From assembly GCA_018058245.1 (NCBI GenBank), contig JAGPCC010000001.1, positions 1 through 64,000 of the forward strand: a stretch of 64,000 nucleotides of DNA. Reading direction: 5' to 3'. The notes under the pieces were generated by a model that had not been told where the DNA came from, made no database searches, and was given only the letters and a program-made list of their open reading frames with translations. This DNA comes from Verrucomicrobiales bacterium (GTDB lineage Bacteria; Verrucomicrobiota; Verrucomicrobiia; Verrucomicrobiales; DEV007). Every line of letters begins with the position of its first letter. The stretch's first letter is position 1. Both the position numbers and the translations under genes were made by a program. This document shows, piece after piece, positions 1 to 9,528 of the stretch.

Positions 1-55
1 AGAAAGTCCCTGCCTGACAGCACCAGTATTTTTTCGCTGGCAGCGGCGGGTCAAG

Positions 56-799
56 ATGTTACGCTCAGGGATGCACAGCCCCCTATCTTTCGTGCTATCG
101 GGAGTGATCGCTCTCGTCGCCACCACCCCTCTCACCGCAGAGGACTCCTCGGAATCCTTCCGGGAAGAAGTCACAAAGACGCTTTCCCTCGATTTTCTTC
201 TCTCTTTGCCCCCGGGGTATGAGAAAGAACCGAATCAGAAATGGCCTCTTGTCGTGTTCCTGCATGGCTCCGGCGAGCGGGGTTCGGACCTCGAAAAAGT
301 GGCTCTGCATGGACCGCCCGCTCGCGTCAGAGAAGGGGCCGAGTTTCCGTTTCTGCTCGCGTCTCCCCAATGTCCCGAGAATCAATGGTGGACCGAGCAG
401 CCTGTTCTGGAATTGATCGACTACCTCGAACGAACCTATCGCGTCGATCCCTCTCGCATCTATCTCACTGGCCTGAGTATGGGCGGATATGGAACTTGGC
501 ACTTCGCAACGCTGGCTCCGAACCGCTTTGCCGCGATCGTCCCCATCTGCGGCGGCGGCATTCCTTACAAGATGAGATTTATCCTCGACCTTCCGGTCTG
601 GGCGTTTCATGGCGGCAAAGATACCGTTGTACCGCTGGAGGAATCTTCACGTTTGATCATAGAATTGCAGGAAAAAGGGAATCAGAAGACAAAACTAACC
701 GTCTATCCCGAGGCGGGTCACAATTCATGGACCGAAGCATATCAAAACCCGGAGTTGTATGAATGGCTCCTGAATCAGACTCTGCCCGCGAAAAATTGA
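56..799 (+). CDS. Secreted alpha/beta hydrolase (esterase/prolyl-oligopeptidase-like)
   Basis: A 247-residue predicted exported serine hydrolase. A hydrophobic N-terminal signal segment (about residues 6-28) ends at an Ala-rich cleavage-like site. The body shows an oxyanion-type FLHGSGERG motif, the nucleophile elbow GLSMGG (Ser near 141), an Asp in HGGKDTVVP (about 189) and a His in EAGHNSW (about 222), so a complete Ser-Asp-His triad in the order expected for dienelactone-hydrolase/PHB-depolymerase-like esterases (COG4099 type). It probably hydrolyses an ester in the periplasm; the substrate cannot be told. An ATG five codons downstream (71) is an equally good start because the signal core remains intact. 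It precedes the metallophosphoesterase gene by 12 bases and may share its transcript. Confidence 0.85.
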   Translation: MLRSGMHSPLSFVLSGVIALVATTPLTAEDSSESFREEVTKTLSLDFLLSLPPGYEKEPNQKWPLVVFLHGSGERGSDLEKVALHGPPARVREGAEFPFLLASPQCPENQWWTEQPVLELIDYLERTYRVDPSRIYLTGLSMGGYGTWHFATLAPNRFAAIVPICGGGIPYKMRFILDLPVWAFHGGKDTVVPLEESSRLIIELQEKGNQKTKLTVYPEAGHNSWTEAYQNPELYEWLLNQTLPAKN

Positions 800-811
800 G
801 CCGTCCCAGTC

Positions 812-1624
812 GTGTTGGAAGTCATTCACATCAGCGATACCCATTTTGGTCCGGACCGTTTCCATACCGTTCGAGGGACAAATGTCTATGAGCGCTCCGT
901 CGCCTTAGTCGCGGCGATCAATGCCCTGCCCTTTGAGCCAGATCTCATCATCCACACCGGGGATGTGGTAAATGACCCGGATACGGATGCCTACGCACTC
1001 GCCGCTGAGGTCTTTTCCGAATTGACCATCCCGATCTATTTTGCGACGGGAAATCATGATGATGTTTCGATGATGCGGGAAGCCCTCACTTTTGGTCCGC
1101 ATCAGTCTCTCGTCCCCACTGCGGACGGGCGTCTCTGCTACCGCATCACTGGCGGGAAATGCGACGACGTGGAATTCTTTGTCGTGGATGGGAAAGTCCC
1201 GCCGCAAGACGGGCCTCATGGGCAACTCTCGGACGATCAAATTCAGGCGGTCTTTCGCGAGATCTCCGGTTCCCGCCCCGTCGCGATATTCCTTCATTAC
1301 CCGCTCAGCCCGATCGGTTCCGCCTGGATCGACGAACATCTTCTTTTGAAAAATGGGGCAGCGTTTCGCGTCGCGCTTGCCTCCCAGTGCGGCAACCAAC
1401 TTCGTGGGGTCTTTACCGGCCATCTCCATCGTGGGCTGCAGCTCTATCAGGACGGGGTTTTCCAGTCCGGGGTCTCCAGCCCTGCCTGTGAATTTACCTC
1501 CGGTCCAGAGGATGACTTCTGCGATTTCCTCTCCGGCGTTCCCGTTCCTTTCCATCACATTACCTTCACCACCGATTCGACCATGGTGAAGTCCTACGCC
1601 CTTCCTTTTCCGGGGAAGTCATGA
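812..1624 (+). CDS. Calcineurin-like metallophosphoesterase (CpdA/Icc-like)
   Basis: A 270-residue cytoplasmic metallophosphoesterase. All dimetal motifs are visible: DTH near residues 9-11, GD at 50-51, GNHD at 80-83, a His in FLHYPLSP (about 162) and GHLH near 202. Length and motif spacing match the class III cyclic-nucleotide phosphodiesterase family (CpdA/Icc), which hydrolyses cAMP or related phosphodiesters; the actual substrate is not proven by sequence. The start is GTG at 812, with a TTG one codon later; no ATG is available before the first metal motif. The stop overlaps the ATG of the following HAD phosphatase (ATGA), so the two are probably translationally coupled. Confidence 0.88.
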   Translation: MLEVIHISDTHFGPDRFHTVRGTNVYERSVALVAAINALPFEPDLIIHTGDVVNDPDTDAYALAAEVFSELTIPIYFATGNHDDVSMMREALTFGPHQSLVPTADGRLCYRITGGKCDDVEFFVVDGKVPPQDGPHGQLSDDQIQAVFREISGSRPVAIFLHYPLSPIGSAWIDEHLLLKNGAAFRVALASQCGNQLRGVFTGHLHRGLQLYQDGVFQSGVSSPACEFTSGPEDDFCDFLSGVPVPFHHITFTTDSTMVKSYALPFPGKS

Positions 1625-2163
1625 CAGGATCTCACCCACCAGTCCGAGCCGTGTTTTTTGACCGGGATGGAGTCGTGAATCGCTCCCCAGGAGAGGGATA
1701 CGTGTTAAATCGTGATCAATTTCACCTAAATCCAGGGATCGTCGAGGCACTCGCATTCCTAAAAGAGCGGGGCATCCTCGCGATCATTGTCACGAGCCAA
1801 AAGGGCGTCGGGAAAAGTGAGATGTCGCAGGAAGATCTCGACGGGATCCATGCGTTCCTCGGCGAAACCCTCGCCGCCTCGGGAGTCGGTTTTGATGCGA
1901 TTTATGCATACACCGGTACGCCGAACTGCCCCCACCGGCCCAAACCCGATCCAGAAATGATTTTTACCGCCGCAGAGCGGTTTTCCATCGATTTGCAAAA
2001 GTCGTACCTCATCGGTGATGCAGATCGGGATATCGAGATGGGAAAAGCAGCCGGGCTCGCAGGAACGATTCGGATCCGCGGAGAAAAACCGATCAAAGTC
2101 GAGGCCGATCAAACCATTGATCGCATCACTGAAATCGTTGATTTACTCAAACAAACTTTGTAA
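1621..2163 (+). CDS. HAD-IIIA phosphatase (GmhB/HisB-N-like)
   Basis: A 180-residue HAD-superfamily phosphatase. Motif I FDRDGVVN (nucleophile Asp14, acid/base Asp16), motif II Ser/Thr in IVTSQKG, motif III Lys in RPKPDP and motif IV IGDADRD (Asp near 137) are all present. The family includes D-glycero-D-manno-heptose-1,7-bisphosphate phosphatase (LPS heptose pathway) and histidinol phosphatase. Unlike typical GmhB, only the first part of the zinc loop (CPH) is seen and the later C-x-C pair is absent, so the exact substrate is open. It overlaps the upstream metallophosphoesterase by ATGA. Confidence 0.8.
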   Translation: MTGSHPPVRAVFFDRDGVVNRSPGEGYVLNRDQFHLNPGIVEALAFLKERGILAIIVTSQKGVGKSEMSQEDLDGIHAFLGETLAASGVGFDAIYAYTGTPNCPHRPKPDPEMIFTAAERFSIDLQKSYLIGDADRDIEMGKAAGLAGTIRIRGEKPIKVEADQTIDRITEIVDLLKQTL

Positions 2164-2184
2164 TTGTGAAAATTTAAATTCTGG

Positions 2185-2201
2185 CTCGCTTTTCAAGCGG
2201 G
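2185..2201 (+). terminator. Possible weak terminator hairpin
   Basis: CTCGCTT and AAGCGGG form a 7-bp stem (one G-T pair) around a 3-base loop, followed by only three T residues. It lies just after the HAD gene and before clpX, where a transcript end would make sense, but the poor T-tract makes the call weak. Confidence 0.3.
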
Positions 2202-2267
2202 TTTGGATAGAGTAGATTCTTTGGCGATCCGTTCCGGAGATCCATTGATCCCACTTACTTTTCAGAC

Positions 2268-3569
2268 ATGGCAAGAGCTTCTAATCTCACGATGTGTTCC
2301 TTCTGCGGAAAGAGCCATGCAGAAGTCAAAAAATTGATCGCCGGTCCCGGGGTCTACATTTGTGACGGTTGCATCAACGTGTGTCGCGGTATCCTCGAAA
2401 AGGAGCTGCATGAGGAGGAAGAGGAAATCTCGACCGAACTCAGTGTGCCGAAACCCAAGGACCTGCTTGCAAACTTGAATCAGTACGTGATCGGGCAAGA
2501 GCATGCAAAAAAGGTGCTTGCTGTCGCAGTGCACAATCATTACAAGCGCCTCCAGCAGTTCTCCGCCCCGGCAAAAGTGCGAGCACACAACAAGTTTTCA
2601 AAGTTCGAAGACGTCGAAATTGAGAAGAGCAACATCCTCCTGATCGGGCCGACCGGATCAGGGAAAACGCTCCTCGCGAAGACGCTCGCAAAACTCCTCA
2701 ACGTGCCGTTCTGCATCGCCGATGCGACGACTCTGACCGAGGCCGGCTACGTGGGCGAAGATGTCGAGAATATCATCCTACGCCTCCTCCAATCAGCAGA
2801 TTACGACGTAAAACGCGCCGAGATGGGCATCATCTACATTGATGAAATCGATAAAATCGGCCGGAAGACCGAAAATGTCAGCATCACCCGCGACGTGTCG
2901 GGAGAAGGCGTCCAGCAGGCTCTTTTGAAAATGCTCGAAGGCACCGTTTGTAACGTCCCGCCGCAAGGAGGTCGCAAGCATCCCCAGCAGGAATACATTC
3001 AGGTCAACACTGAGCGCATCCTTTTCATTTGTGGCGGAGCATTTGTCGGCCTCGAAGAAATCGTGGGTCGTCGCCTCGGGAAAAAAGTCCTCGGATTTGG
3101 GGATGAAATCACCAAGATCGCGAGCGAGACGGACATCGAGCGCCAGCTTCGCAATGTTTCGCCCGAAGACTTGCATGGGTTTGGGCTCATCCCCGAATTT
3201 GTCGGTCGTCTCCCGGTGGTCTCGACCCTGCGCCCGCTCAAGCGTGAGGAACTCATCGAAGTCCTCACCGAACCGAAAAATGCGATGGTGAAGCAATACA
3301 GTAAGCTGCTCGCGATGGACGGAGTCAATCTCGAGATCACCACCGACGGACTCGAGGCCCTCGCCGAAGAAGCGATGGGCCGTGGCACCGGAGCTCGTGC
3401 CCTGCGCTCGATTTTCGAAAAATTGATGCTGGAGGTCATGTACGAAGCTCCCAGCAATGAAGGTTACACCCGTGTCATCGTCGATCGCGAAGTCGTCGAA
3501 GGGAAGCGGGAGCCGGAAGTGCTCGAAGACAAAAATCCCGCCGAAGGCGGCGAGAAGGAAGCTGCGTAG
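2268..3569 (+). CDS. clpX: ATP-dependent Clp protease ATP-binding subunit ClpX
   Basis: A 433-residue AAA+ unfoldase that recognises substrates and feeds them to ClpP in the cytoplasm. The N-terminal C4 zinc-binding domain shows Cys10, Cys13, Cys32 and Cys35; Walker A GPTGSGKT is near 126-133, the pore-loop GYVGED near 162, Walker B IIYIDEID near 186-194, and the long conserved block around [17 protein letters not shown] follows. Length is normal for ClpX, with a slightly extended Glu-rich C-terminus. clpP and tig, often adjacent in other bacteria, are not in this window. The start is an ATG with no recognisable Shine-Dalgarno sequence. Confidence 0.98.
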   Translation: MARASNLTMCSFCGKSHAEVKKLIAGPGVYICDGCINVCRGILEKELHEEEEEISTELSVPKPKDLLANLNQYVIGQEHAKKVLAVAVHNHYKRLQQFSAPAKVRAHNKFSKFEDVEIEKSNILLIGPTGSGKTLLAKTLAKLLNVPFCIADATTLTEAGYVGEDVENIILRLLQSADYDVKRAEMGIIYIDEIDKIGRKTENVSITRDVSGEGVQQALLKMLEGTVCNVPPQGGRKHPQQEYIQVNTERILFICGGAFVGLEEIVGRRLGKKVLGFGDEITKIASETDIERQLRNVSPEDLHGFGLIPEFVGRLPVVSTLRPLKREELIEVLTEPKNAMVKQYSKLLAMDGVNLEITTDGLEALAEEAMGRGTGARALRSIFEKLMLEVMYEAPSNEGYTRVIVDREVVEGKREPEVLEDKNPAEGGEKEAA

Positions 3570-3601
3570 TAGGAGCTGCCTTTGGGTCAGTCATTCTGCT
3601 T

Positions 3602-6001
3602 ATGAAAAAACAACCTTTGAAATTACTGCTTCTGGGTCTGCTCTGTTCACTTCTACTCCCCTCTGTCCACGCGCAGACGGTTGCGGAGCCCGCGCGAGTC
3701 ATCATTGTTTTTGATGCTTCCGGGAGTATGGCTGGAGAGGTAGAGGGCCGAGCGAAAATCGACATCGCCAAGGAAGTCGTCTCGGGAATCGTTTCTGGGA
3801 TCGCCCCTGAGGTTGAGTTGGGTCTGATGGCCTATGGACACCGACGGAAAGGCGATTGTGAGGACATTGAACTTCTTGTTCCTCCTGCCGCCGCTACTTC
3901 GGTGAGGATCCTTTCCGCGATCTCGAAATTGAAACCAATCGGAAAAACCCCGCTGACTGCGTCGGTGATCCAAGCAGCTGGTTTTTTGAAATACACCGAA
4001 TCAAAAGCCTCGGTCATCCTCGTCAGCGACGGAGAAGAGACCTGTGACATGGACCCGTGCGCGGCGGCGTTAGAACTGGAGGCGACTGGGATTGATTTCA
4101 CCTGTCATGTCGTCGGATTTGACATCAAGTCCGGTCAGTCCAGTGGTTTGGAGTGTCTCGCCAAGCAGACCGGCGGCCTCTATCTGTCGGCCAACAATGC
4201 AGACAGTCTCACGAATGCACTTCAGGAGGCGGTCAAGCAGGTCATGAAACCGTCCTCCATCCTCGTCGTAGAACCGAAACTCGCCTCAGGGGGAGAGATC
4301 ATCGATGGAGTTTCCTTCCAAGTGCGAACTCCCCAGGGAGCCGAACTTGCCTCGGGTTCCGGCGGGCGCTGGTCCGTGGAACTCGAAGAGGCAGGTCAGT
4401 TCGTTGTTACTGCAGAACGGGACGGCAAAAAGGTGAAAATCGAAGCCGAAGTAGGCAGCGGGAAGACCGCGACCTATGAAGTAATTTTTACCGAGACAGG
4501 CCTCAAAGCGGTCGCTTACGAAAAAGAAGGCGGGGTCGCCTTTGCCTCGGGAGTCGCTTGGACACTTTTGGGGGTAGCGAATTCCTCGGGAGAGCGGACG
4601 CAGGTCGCCTTCAGTTATGACGGTAAACCCTTCCTACGGGTCGATCCGGGAACCTACCTTCTTCGAGCAGAACGTGGCAGTGCCGTGGCCGAGAAGGAAG
4701 TCACCGTGGGCGAAGGCGCTCCCCTCGAAGTGAACCTGATCCTGGGAAGCGGTTCGCTGAAGCTCTCGGCCACTGCAAAAGTCGGCGAACCGGCCTTGAC
4801 CAAAGATCTTGCCTGGGACATCCTCGGCCCACCCGATGCAGAGGGCGATCGCAAGTCCGTCGCCATCAGCTACGATGCCAATCCCACCCTCACGATCCCG
4901 GCTGGGAAATACCTCGTTCGAGTGAGCTTTGGTGATGCCACTGGCCAAGCGGAGGTCGAAGTGAAAGCGGGCGAACAAACCGAAGTCGTGATTTCGCTGG
5001 AGAGCGGAAAAATCAAGGCGGCGGCTTCCATGGAGGCGGGAGGAACTCCGCTGGAAACAGACCTAGCCTGGGAAGTGCTCGGAGAAGCCGACGCGGAGGG
5101 GAATCGCAAGTCCGTCGCAATCAGCTACGATGCACAACCGACCCTGTCTCTACCAGCGGGAACGTATCTGCTCACCGTCGCTCATGGGAGCGCCAGAGCG
5201 AATCGGGAAGTCACCGTGGTTGCCGGGGAAACGATCGATGTTGCGCTTACACTCGGAGCTGGGAGCCTGCGTTTGAGCGCCCGTTCCGCCGCAGGAGCGC
5301 CCACATTATCGGAGGATCTCGCATGGAATGTCTTCGGCGAAACGGATTCAGAAGGAAATCGGGCAGATGTGGCGTTTTCTTACGACGCCAATCCCACCCT
5401 CAGCATTCCCGCAGGGACTTATCTCGTGAGAGTGACCTGGGGAGAGGTGAAAGTGGAGCAGGAAGTCATCATGGAATCCGGAAAATTGAAGGAGTTGGAT
5501 CTGATCCTCTCCGCCGGGACCATCAAAGCAAATGCCATCATGGGAGAGGGCGGTTCTCCCGTCACCGGATCTCTCGCATGGAATTTGCTGACGACCGAGG
5601 ATCCCGAAGGAAATCGCAAAGACGCAGGATTCAGCTACGAGAACGAACCTCGGTTCCGGAACCCCGCAGGGAAATACCTCCTCAAGCTTGTGCGAGGTTC
5701 TGCGATGGCTGAAGTCGAAGTGGCAGTGACCCCGAACAAAGAGACCTCCGTCACCGTGAATCTGAATGCCGGAGTCTTGAAAGTGAAGTCCTCGGGGGAA
5801 GGTCTCTGGACGATTTTCGGTGTGCCAGAGAATGGAGAAGGAGAGTTGAAAGATCTAGGATTCTCCTACGAGAGCGAGGCTACGTTCTACGTACCTGCGG
5901 GAAAGATCATCGTGCGCCGCGAGCAAGGGGAGAAAAAAGTCGAGCAAGAGGTCGAGATCGTGGCCAACAAATTGATCGAAATTACCCTGCAAGCGAAGTG
6001 A
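3602..6001 (+). CDS. Secreted VWA-domain protein with six tandem ~85-residue repeats
   Basis: A 799-residue exported protein: signal peptide (residues 1-24, ending VHA-QT), then a von Willebrand factor A domain (about 30-215) with an intact MIDAS (DASGSM, Thr in GKTPLTAS, Asp in VSDGEE). The remaining ~580 residues hold one divergent unit followed by six repeats of about 84-86 residues, each with the pattern LAW-x-x-x-G, GNRK, SYDA-x-PTL and PAG-x-YL. The DNA period between the two best copies is 255 bases (4851 and 5106). The repeats look like small beta-sandwich units, suggesting a long extracellular stalk carrying a metal-dependent ligand-binding head. Ligand and function are unknown. It starts 32 bases after clpX, but no shared job is evident. 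Confidence 0.85.
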   Translation: MKKQPLKLLLLGLLCSLLLPSVHAQTVAEPARVIIVFDASGSMAGEVEGRAKIDIAKEVVSGIVSGIAPEVELGLMAYGHRRKGDCEDIELLVPPAAATSVRILSAISKLKPIGKTPLTASVIQAAGFLKYTESKASVILVSDGEETCDMDPCAAALELEATGIDFTCHVVGFDIKSGQSSGLECLAKQTGGLYLSANNADSLTNALQEAVKQVMKPSSILVVEPKLASGGEIIDGVSFQVRTPQGAELASGSGGRWSVELEEAGQFVVTAERDGKKVKIEAEVGSGKTATYEVIFTETGLKAVAYEKEGGVAFASGVAWTLLGVANSSGERTQVAFSYDGKPFLRVDPGTYLLRAERGSAVAEKEVTVGEGAPLEVNLILGSGSLKLSATAKVGEPALTKDLAWDILGPPDAEGDRKSVAISYDANPTLTIPAGKYLVRVSFGDATGQAEVEVKAGEQTEVVISLESGKIKAAASMEAGGTPLETDLAWEVLGEADAEGNRKSVAISYDAQPTLSLPAGTYLLTVAHGSARANREVTVVAGETIDVALTLGAGSLRLSARSAAGAPTLSEDLAWNVFGETDSEGNRADVAFSYDANPTLSIPAGTYLVRVTWGEVKVEQEVIMESGKLKELDLILSAGTIKANAIMGEGGSPVTGSLAWNLLTTEDPEGNRKDAGFSYENEPRFRNPAGKYLLKLVRGSAMAEVEVAVTPNKETSVTVNLNAGVLKVKSSGEGLWTIFGVPENGEGELKDLGFSYESEATFYVPAGKIIVRREQGEKKVEQEVEIVANKLIEITLQAK

Positions 6002-6356
6002 ATCATTCCGTCTGATCGAAGGATCGGGTCCCGGAATCGACTCTTCCCCCAGATATTTCCGTCCCACTATTTTCCCGCATTTCCTCGACGGCAACTCGCC
6101 CACGGCATAACCAGCACCCGAAACAACTCCATCAGCTGAATCGGGTAGGAGTGAGGGACGCAAGAGGGTACGATGGGTGAGGAAACAGGGTAGCAACCCG
6201 TCGGCGGGCGAGCGGAATCGGAAAAATACGGACTCGATCAACCCCCAAACCGGGAAAATTGGAGATCACGTTGCGCGGTTCTGGACAAACCATTTGAAAC
6301 CCACCGCTTTTCTGTCATCCTCCGAAGGCCCATTTTCCAGCAGGGCTGACTCAGAT
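6002..6356. other. Intergenic region upstream of carA
   Basis: About 355 bases between the VWA gene and the chosen carA start. An open frame runs into carA from 6177, but the extra 60 residues have no resemblance to CarA and the composition is that of non-coding DNA. I see no tRNA, no clear terminator and no riboswitch-like structure; it presumably holds the carA promoter. Confidence 0.4.
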
Positions 6357-7544
6357 ATGGGGAGGGAAAGGAAAAAAGCAATACTCGCTCTGGAGGACGG
6401 AACCGTTTTCCACGGCATTTCATTTGGGGCGGAGTCTACGCAGACCGGCGAGATCTGTTTTAATACTTCGATGACGGGGTATCAGGAGATCCTGACCGAT
6501 CCTTCCTATCGTGGACAGATCGTCACGATGACTTGTCCGCTCATCGGGAATTACGGGGTCAGCAAAGCCGATGCCGAGAGCGGCTCTGTTCATGTGCGCG
6601 GTTTTGTCATCGAAGAACTCTGTGACATCCCGAGCAACTGGCGGAGCGAAATGCCGCTCCATGAGTATCTAGTGGCTGCGGGAGTTCCCGGAATCGAGGG
6701 GATCGATACCCGTGCTCTCACGAAACGTCTCCGGGTCGCCGGGGCGATGAGGGCGACCCTCTGCACGGATGGGTCGCTCGATGCTGATGCTGCGGTGGCG
6801 GCTGCGCAGCAGTCCGAGTCGATGGAAGGTTCTGATTTTGTAAAAGAAGTGACCACTCTGGAGTCCTATCTCTGGGACCCGCAGGGGGTCGAAAGTCGTC
6901 GCTGGACCATCGTCAATCCTACTCTGGACGATCCGCTGGAAGAGACCGACGGACAGCAATATCATCCGATCTGTGACCCGAAATATCGTATCGTAGCCTA
7001 CGATTTCGGGATCAAGCGGAATATTCTTCGCAGCCTGCGGCAGCAGGGTTTTGAGGTGGAAGTGGTCAACTCCCGGACCCCCGCTTCGGAGGTTCTGGCA
7101 CGGAATCCCGACGGGATCTTCCTCTCCAATGGTCCCGGCGATCCGGCGGCGCTCGATTACATCCATACTGAGATCAAGCAGTTCGTCGGCAAGAAACCCA
7201 TTTTCGGGATCTGCCTGGGGCATCAGATTCTCGCTCACTCTTTCGGCGGAACGACCTTCAAGCTGAAGTTCGGTCATCGCGGGGGAAATCATCCGGTAAA
7301 AGATCTCCGATCGGGGAAGATCGCGATTACTTCGCAAAATCACGGGTTTGCGGCTGACGGAGATACTCTCCCGGCTCATGTCGAGGTCACTCATCTCAAC
7401 CTGAATGACGGGACCGTCGAGGGCATGCGGCATCGCGATTACCCGGTTTTTTCGGTTCAGTATCATCCCGAGGCGGCACCCGGACCGAACGATGCTTCGT
7501 ACTTTTTTGAAGAATTTGCTAATCTCATTGATCAATCCCGCTAA
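6357..7544 (+). CDS. carA: Carbamoyl-phosphate synthase small subunit (glutaminase)
   Basis: A 395-residue CarA, which hydrolyses glutamine and channels ammonia to the large subunit for carbamoyl phosphate used in pyrimidine and arginine synthesis. The N-terminal CPSase small-chain domain begins at AILALEDGTVFHG and includes the conserved TGYQEILTDPSY; the C-terminal class I glutamine amidotransferase domain carries SNGPGDP, the nucleophile Cys in FGICLGHQ, and the His-Glu pair in QYHPEAAPGP. The start is placed at ATG 6357 because homology begins two or three residues later and this gives the usual family length; an upstream in-frame ATG (6177) would add 60 unrelated residues. carB is not in the window. 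Confidence 0.97.
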   Translation: MGRERKKAILALEDGTVFHGISFGAESTQTGEICFNTSMTGYQEILTDPSYRGQIVTMTCPLIGNYGVSKADAESGSVHVRGFVIEELCDIPSNWRSEMPLHEYLVAAGVPGIEGIDTRALTKRLRVAGAMRATLCTDGSLDADAAVAAAQQSESMEGSDFVKEVTTLESYLWDPQGVESRRWTIVNPTLDDPLEETDGQQYHPICDPKYRIVAYDFGIKRNILRSLRQQGFEVEVVNSRTPASEVLARNPDGIFLSNGPGDPAALDYIHTEIKQFVGKKPIFGICLGHQILAHSFGGTTFKLKFGHRGGNHPVKDLRSGKIAITSQNHGFAADGDTLPAHVEVTHLNLNDGTVEGMRHRDYPVFSVQYHPEAAPGPNDASYFFEEFANLIDQSR

Positions 7545-7566
7545 ACCGTAGTAAAAGTAACCCGCT

Positions 7567-8094
7567 ATGGCAACTATCACCATCTACGTCCCCGATCAGG
7601 AACCTCTTGAACTAATGCTCGACGGATACGAGCAAGTCTCGATCGGACGAGGCCCCGACAACGACATCGTGCTCGATCATGTCTCCATGTCTGGGTCTCA
7701 CGCGATCATTTACAACACCGGGGGGACGTATCAGGTGCAAGACCTCGGATCGACCAACGGCACTTTTCTCAACGGGGATGCGATCTCGGAAGGTGTCCTC
7801 AGCAACGGTTCCCGAATTAGCTTCGGTAGTGTGGGGGCAGTCTTTCAAGATGATTCCCAGGCCGATGCCAGTGAAGCCTTCGCCTCCTCCTCTGGCGGTA
7901 GCGGCTACGCGAGTGGTCACATCGCCGATATCGCAGAGGTCTCCAACCGTCCGGTCGATTTCAGAGATCTTTCCCCGATCGAGAAGGTAGTGAAAAAGAA
8001 TACCTTTGGGCAAATCGCAATGATCCTCGGTGTGCTGGCGATCCTCGCGGCCATCGCTCTCGTGGTGCTTTCTGTAATGATGGAAGCGGCCTGA
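7567..8094 (+). CDS. FHA-domain protein with C-terminal membrane anchor
   Basis: A 175-residue protein with an N-terminal forkhead-associated domain (about 20-95) containing the phosphothreonine-binding signature SIGRGPDNDI, a Ser-x-x-His pair (SGSHA) and DLGSTNGTFLNG. A Ser/Gly/Ala-rich linker follows and a single hydrophobic segment (about 150-172) lies at the very C-terminus. Orientation is likely FHA domain in the cytoplasm, anchored at the membrane, where it could recruit a Thr-phosphorylated partner. No Ser/Thr kinase gene is nearby. It follows carA by 22 bases. Confidence 0.85.
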   Translation: MATITIYVPDQEPLELMLDGYEQVSIGRGPDNDIVLDHVSMSGSHAIIYNTGGTYQVQDLGSTNGTFLNGDAISEGVLSNGSRISFGSVGAVFQDDSQADASEAFASSSGGSGYASGHIADIAEVSNRPVDFRDLSPIEKVVKKNTFGQIAMILGVLAILAAIALVVLSVMMEAA

Positions 8095-8156
8095 TTCGCC
8101 TCATTCCAAAACCGGTTCCCTGAACGTATCGCTCCTGTTCCCCTGTTCCCGTCTTT

Positions 8157-8180
8157 CCGCCCCGAAAGTGCGGTTTTCTT
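8157..8180 (+). terminator. Intrinsic terminator after the FHA gene
   Basis: CCGC at 8157-8160 pairs with GCGG at 8170-8173; one mismatch and one further C-G pair extend the stem around the loop CGAAA. The tract TTTTCTT follows directly. Placed 60 bases after the FHA stop and upstream of purA, as expected for a factor-independent terminator. Confidence 0.5.
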
Positions 8181-8230
8181 AAATTTTGAAAGGCCTAAGG
8201 GCCGTCTCCTGGACTGAAACCTGATTTCTC

Positions 8231-9505
8231 ATGTCAAATACCATCGTGATCGGCGCCCAATGGGGCGATGAAGGAAAAGGGAAGATCGTCGATCTTCTCA
8301 CAGAGAAATCCGATGTGGTGGTCCGCCCCCAAGGAGGAAACAATGCCGGACACACTGTCATCAGTGAAGGTGTGCAGTACATTCTGCACCTCATCCCCTC
8401 CGGCATTCTCTGGCCTGGGAAACTTTGTGTAATCGGGAACGGAGTGGTCATGGATCCGATTGCGCTGCTCAAGGAGATCGATGGCCTCATCGGACAAGGG
8501 ATCGCGGTCTCCCCAGAAAATCTCCGCATTTCCAATCGTGCCCATCTCGTGATGCCCTTTCATCGGGAGATGGATGCCTACCGGGAAGCCAGTCGCGGAG
8601 ACGGAAAAATCGGAACAACGAAGAGAGGCATCGGCCCTACCTACGGCGACAAGATCGACCGGATCGGTTTTCGTCTTCACGATCTCGTCGGAGACCCGGT
8701 CTCCTTTATCGAACGCCTCTACGCCCGTGTGGCAGAGTGCAACGTGCTCTTTGAATCTGTCGGCATGGAAAAACTCGATGCCGAGGCCACCGGGGGCGAA
8801 CTCCTCGCCGCCGCCGAGCGTCTCGCGCCGTATTGCGCCGACACCGTGGAGATCCTCCACCGAGAAATGAAGAATGGGAAATCGCTCCTGTTTGAGGGAG
8901 CTCAGGGCACTTATCTCGACATCGATCAAGGCACCTACCCTTACGTCACTTCTTCCAATACCACTTCGGGCGGGGCCTGTACCGGCTCGGGTGTGCCGCC
9001 ACAGAAGATCGACTGTGTCGTCGGAGTGACCAAAGCCTACACCACTCGTGTCGGAGAGGGACCTTTCCCGACCCAGAATGACACGCTCGCGGATCGTTTT
9101 CACAAAATGGGCCGGGAATTTGGAGCGACCACGGGGCGCAAACGACGTTGCGGCTGGCTCGACCTCGTCCTCGTGCGCTACGCCGCGATGGTGAACGGGT
9201 TCGACGAACTCGCGATCACGATCCTCGACGGTCTCGATGATTGCGCCGAGATTCCGATCTGCACGCACTACGAACTCGACGGGAAAACACTTCATCTCCC
9301 TCCCGCTTCCGCAAAAGATTTTCTCCGCGTAAAACCCGTCTATGAAATGATGCCCGGCTGGCAGTGTGACACCACCGCCGTGACCCGCTACGAGGATCTC
9401 CCGGCAAACGCACAGGCCTACCTCGCTCGGATCGAGAAGGAGACGGAAACTCCGGTATCCATGGTCGGGGTCGGTCCTTCGCGGGATCAAACCATCATTC
9501 GCTAA
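8231..9505 (+). CDS. purA: Adenylosuccinate synthetase
   Basis: A 424-residue PurA, which joins IMP and aspartate with GTP hydrolysis in the first committed step of AMP synthesis. The N-terminal GTP-binding P-loop GAQWGDEGKGKIVD, catalytic Asp/His region NNAGHT, the IMP-site motif GTTKRGIGPTY and the C-terminal GVGPSRDQTI are all intact, and the length is typical. The ATG at 8231 gives the correct N-terminus; no Shine-Dalgarno sequence is visible. uppS follows after 23 bases on the same strand. Confidence 0.98.
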   Translation: MSNTIVIGAQWGDEGKGKIVDLLTEKSDVVVRPQGGNNAGHTVISEGVQYILHLIPSGILWPGKLCVIGNGVVMDPIALLKEIDGLIGQGIAVSPENLRISNRAHLVMPFHREMDAYREASRGDGKIGTTKRGIGPTYGDKIDRIGFRLHDLVGDPVSFIERLYARVAECNVLFESVGMEKLDAEATGGELLAAAERLAPYCADTVEILHREMKNGKSLLFEGAQGTYLDIDQGTYPYVTSSNTTSGGACTGSGVPPQKIDCVVGVTKAYTTRVGEGPFPTQNDTLADRFHKMGREFGATTGRKRRCGWLDLVLVRYAAMVNGFDELAITILDGLDDCAEIPICTHYELDGKTLHLPPASAKDFLRVKPVYEMMPGWQCDTTAVTRYEDLPANAQAYLARIEKETETPVSMVGVGPSRDQTIIR

Positions 9506-9528
9506 GGGCCAAGGGCACTATCCACAGA

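Noticed and set aside
6177-6356. N-terminal extension of carA by 60 codons
   Set aside because: No similarity to CarA; homology starts at the ATG at 6357.
8234-9490. A 418-codon open frame on the minus strand opposite purA
   Set aside because: Antisense to a complete PurA; no family signature and no start signals.
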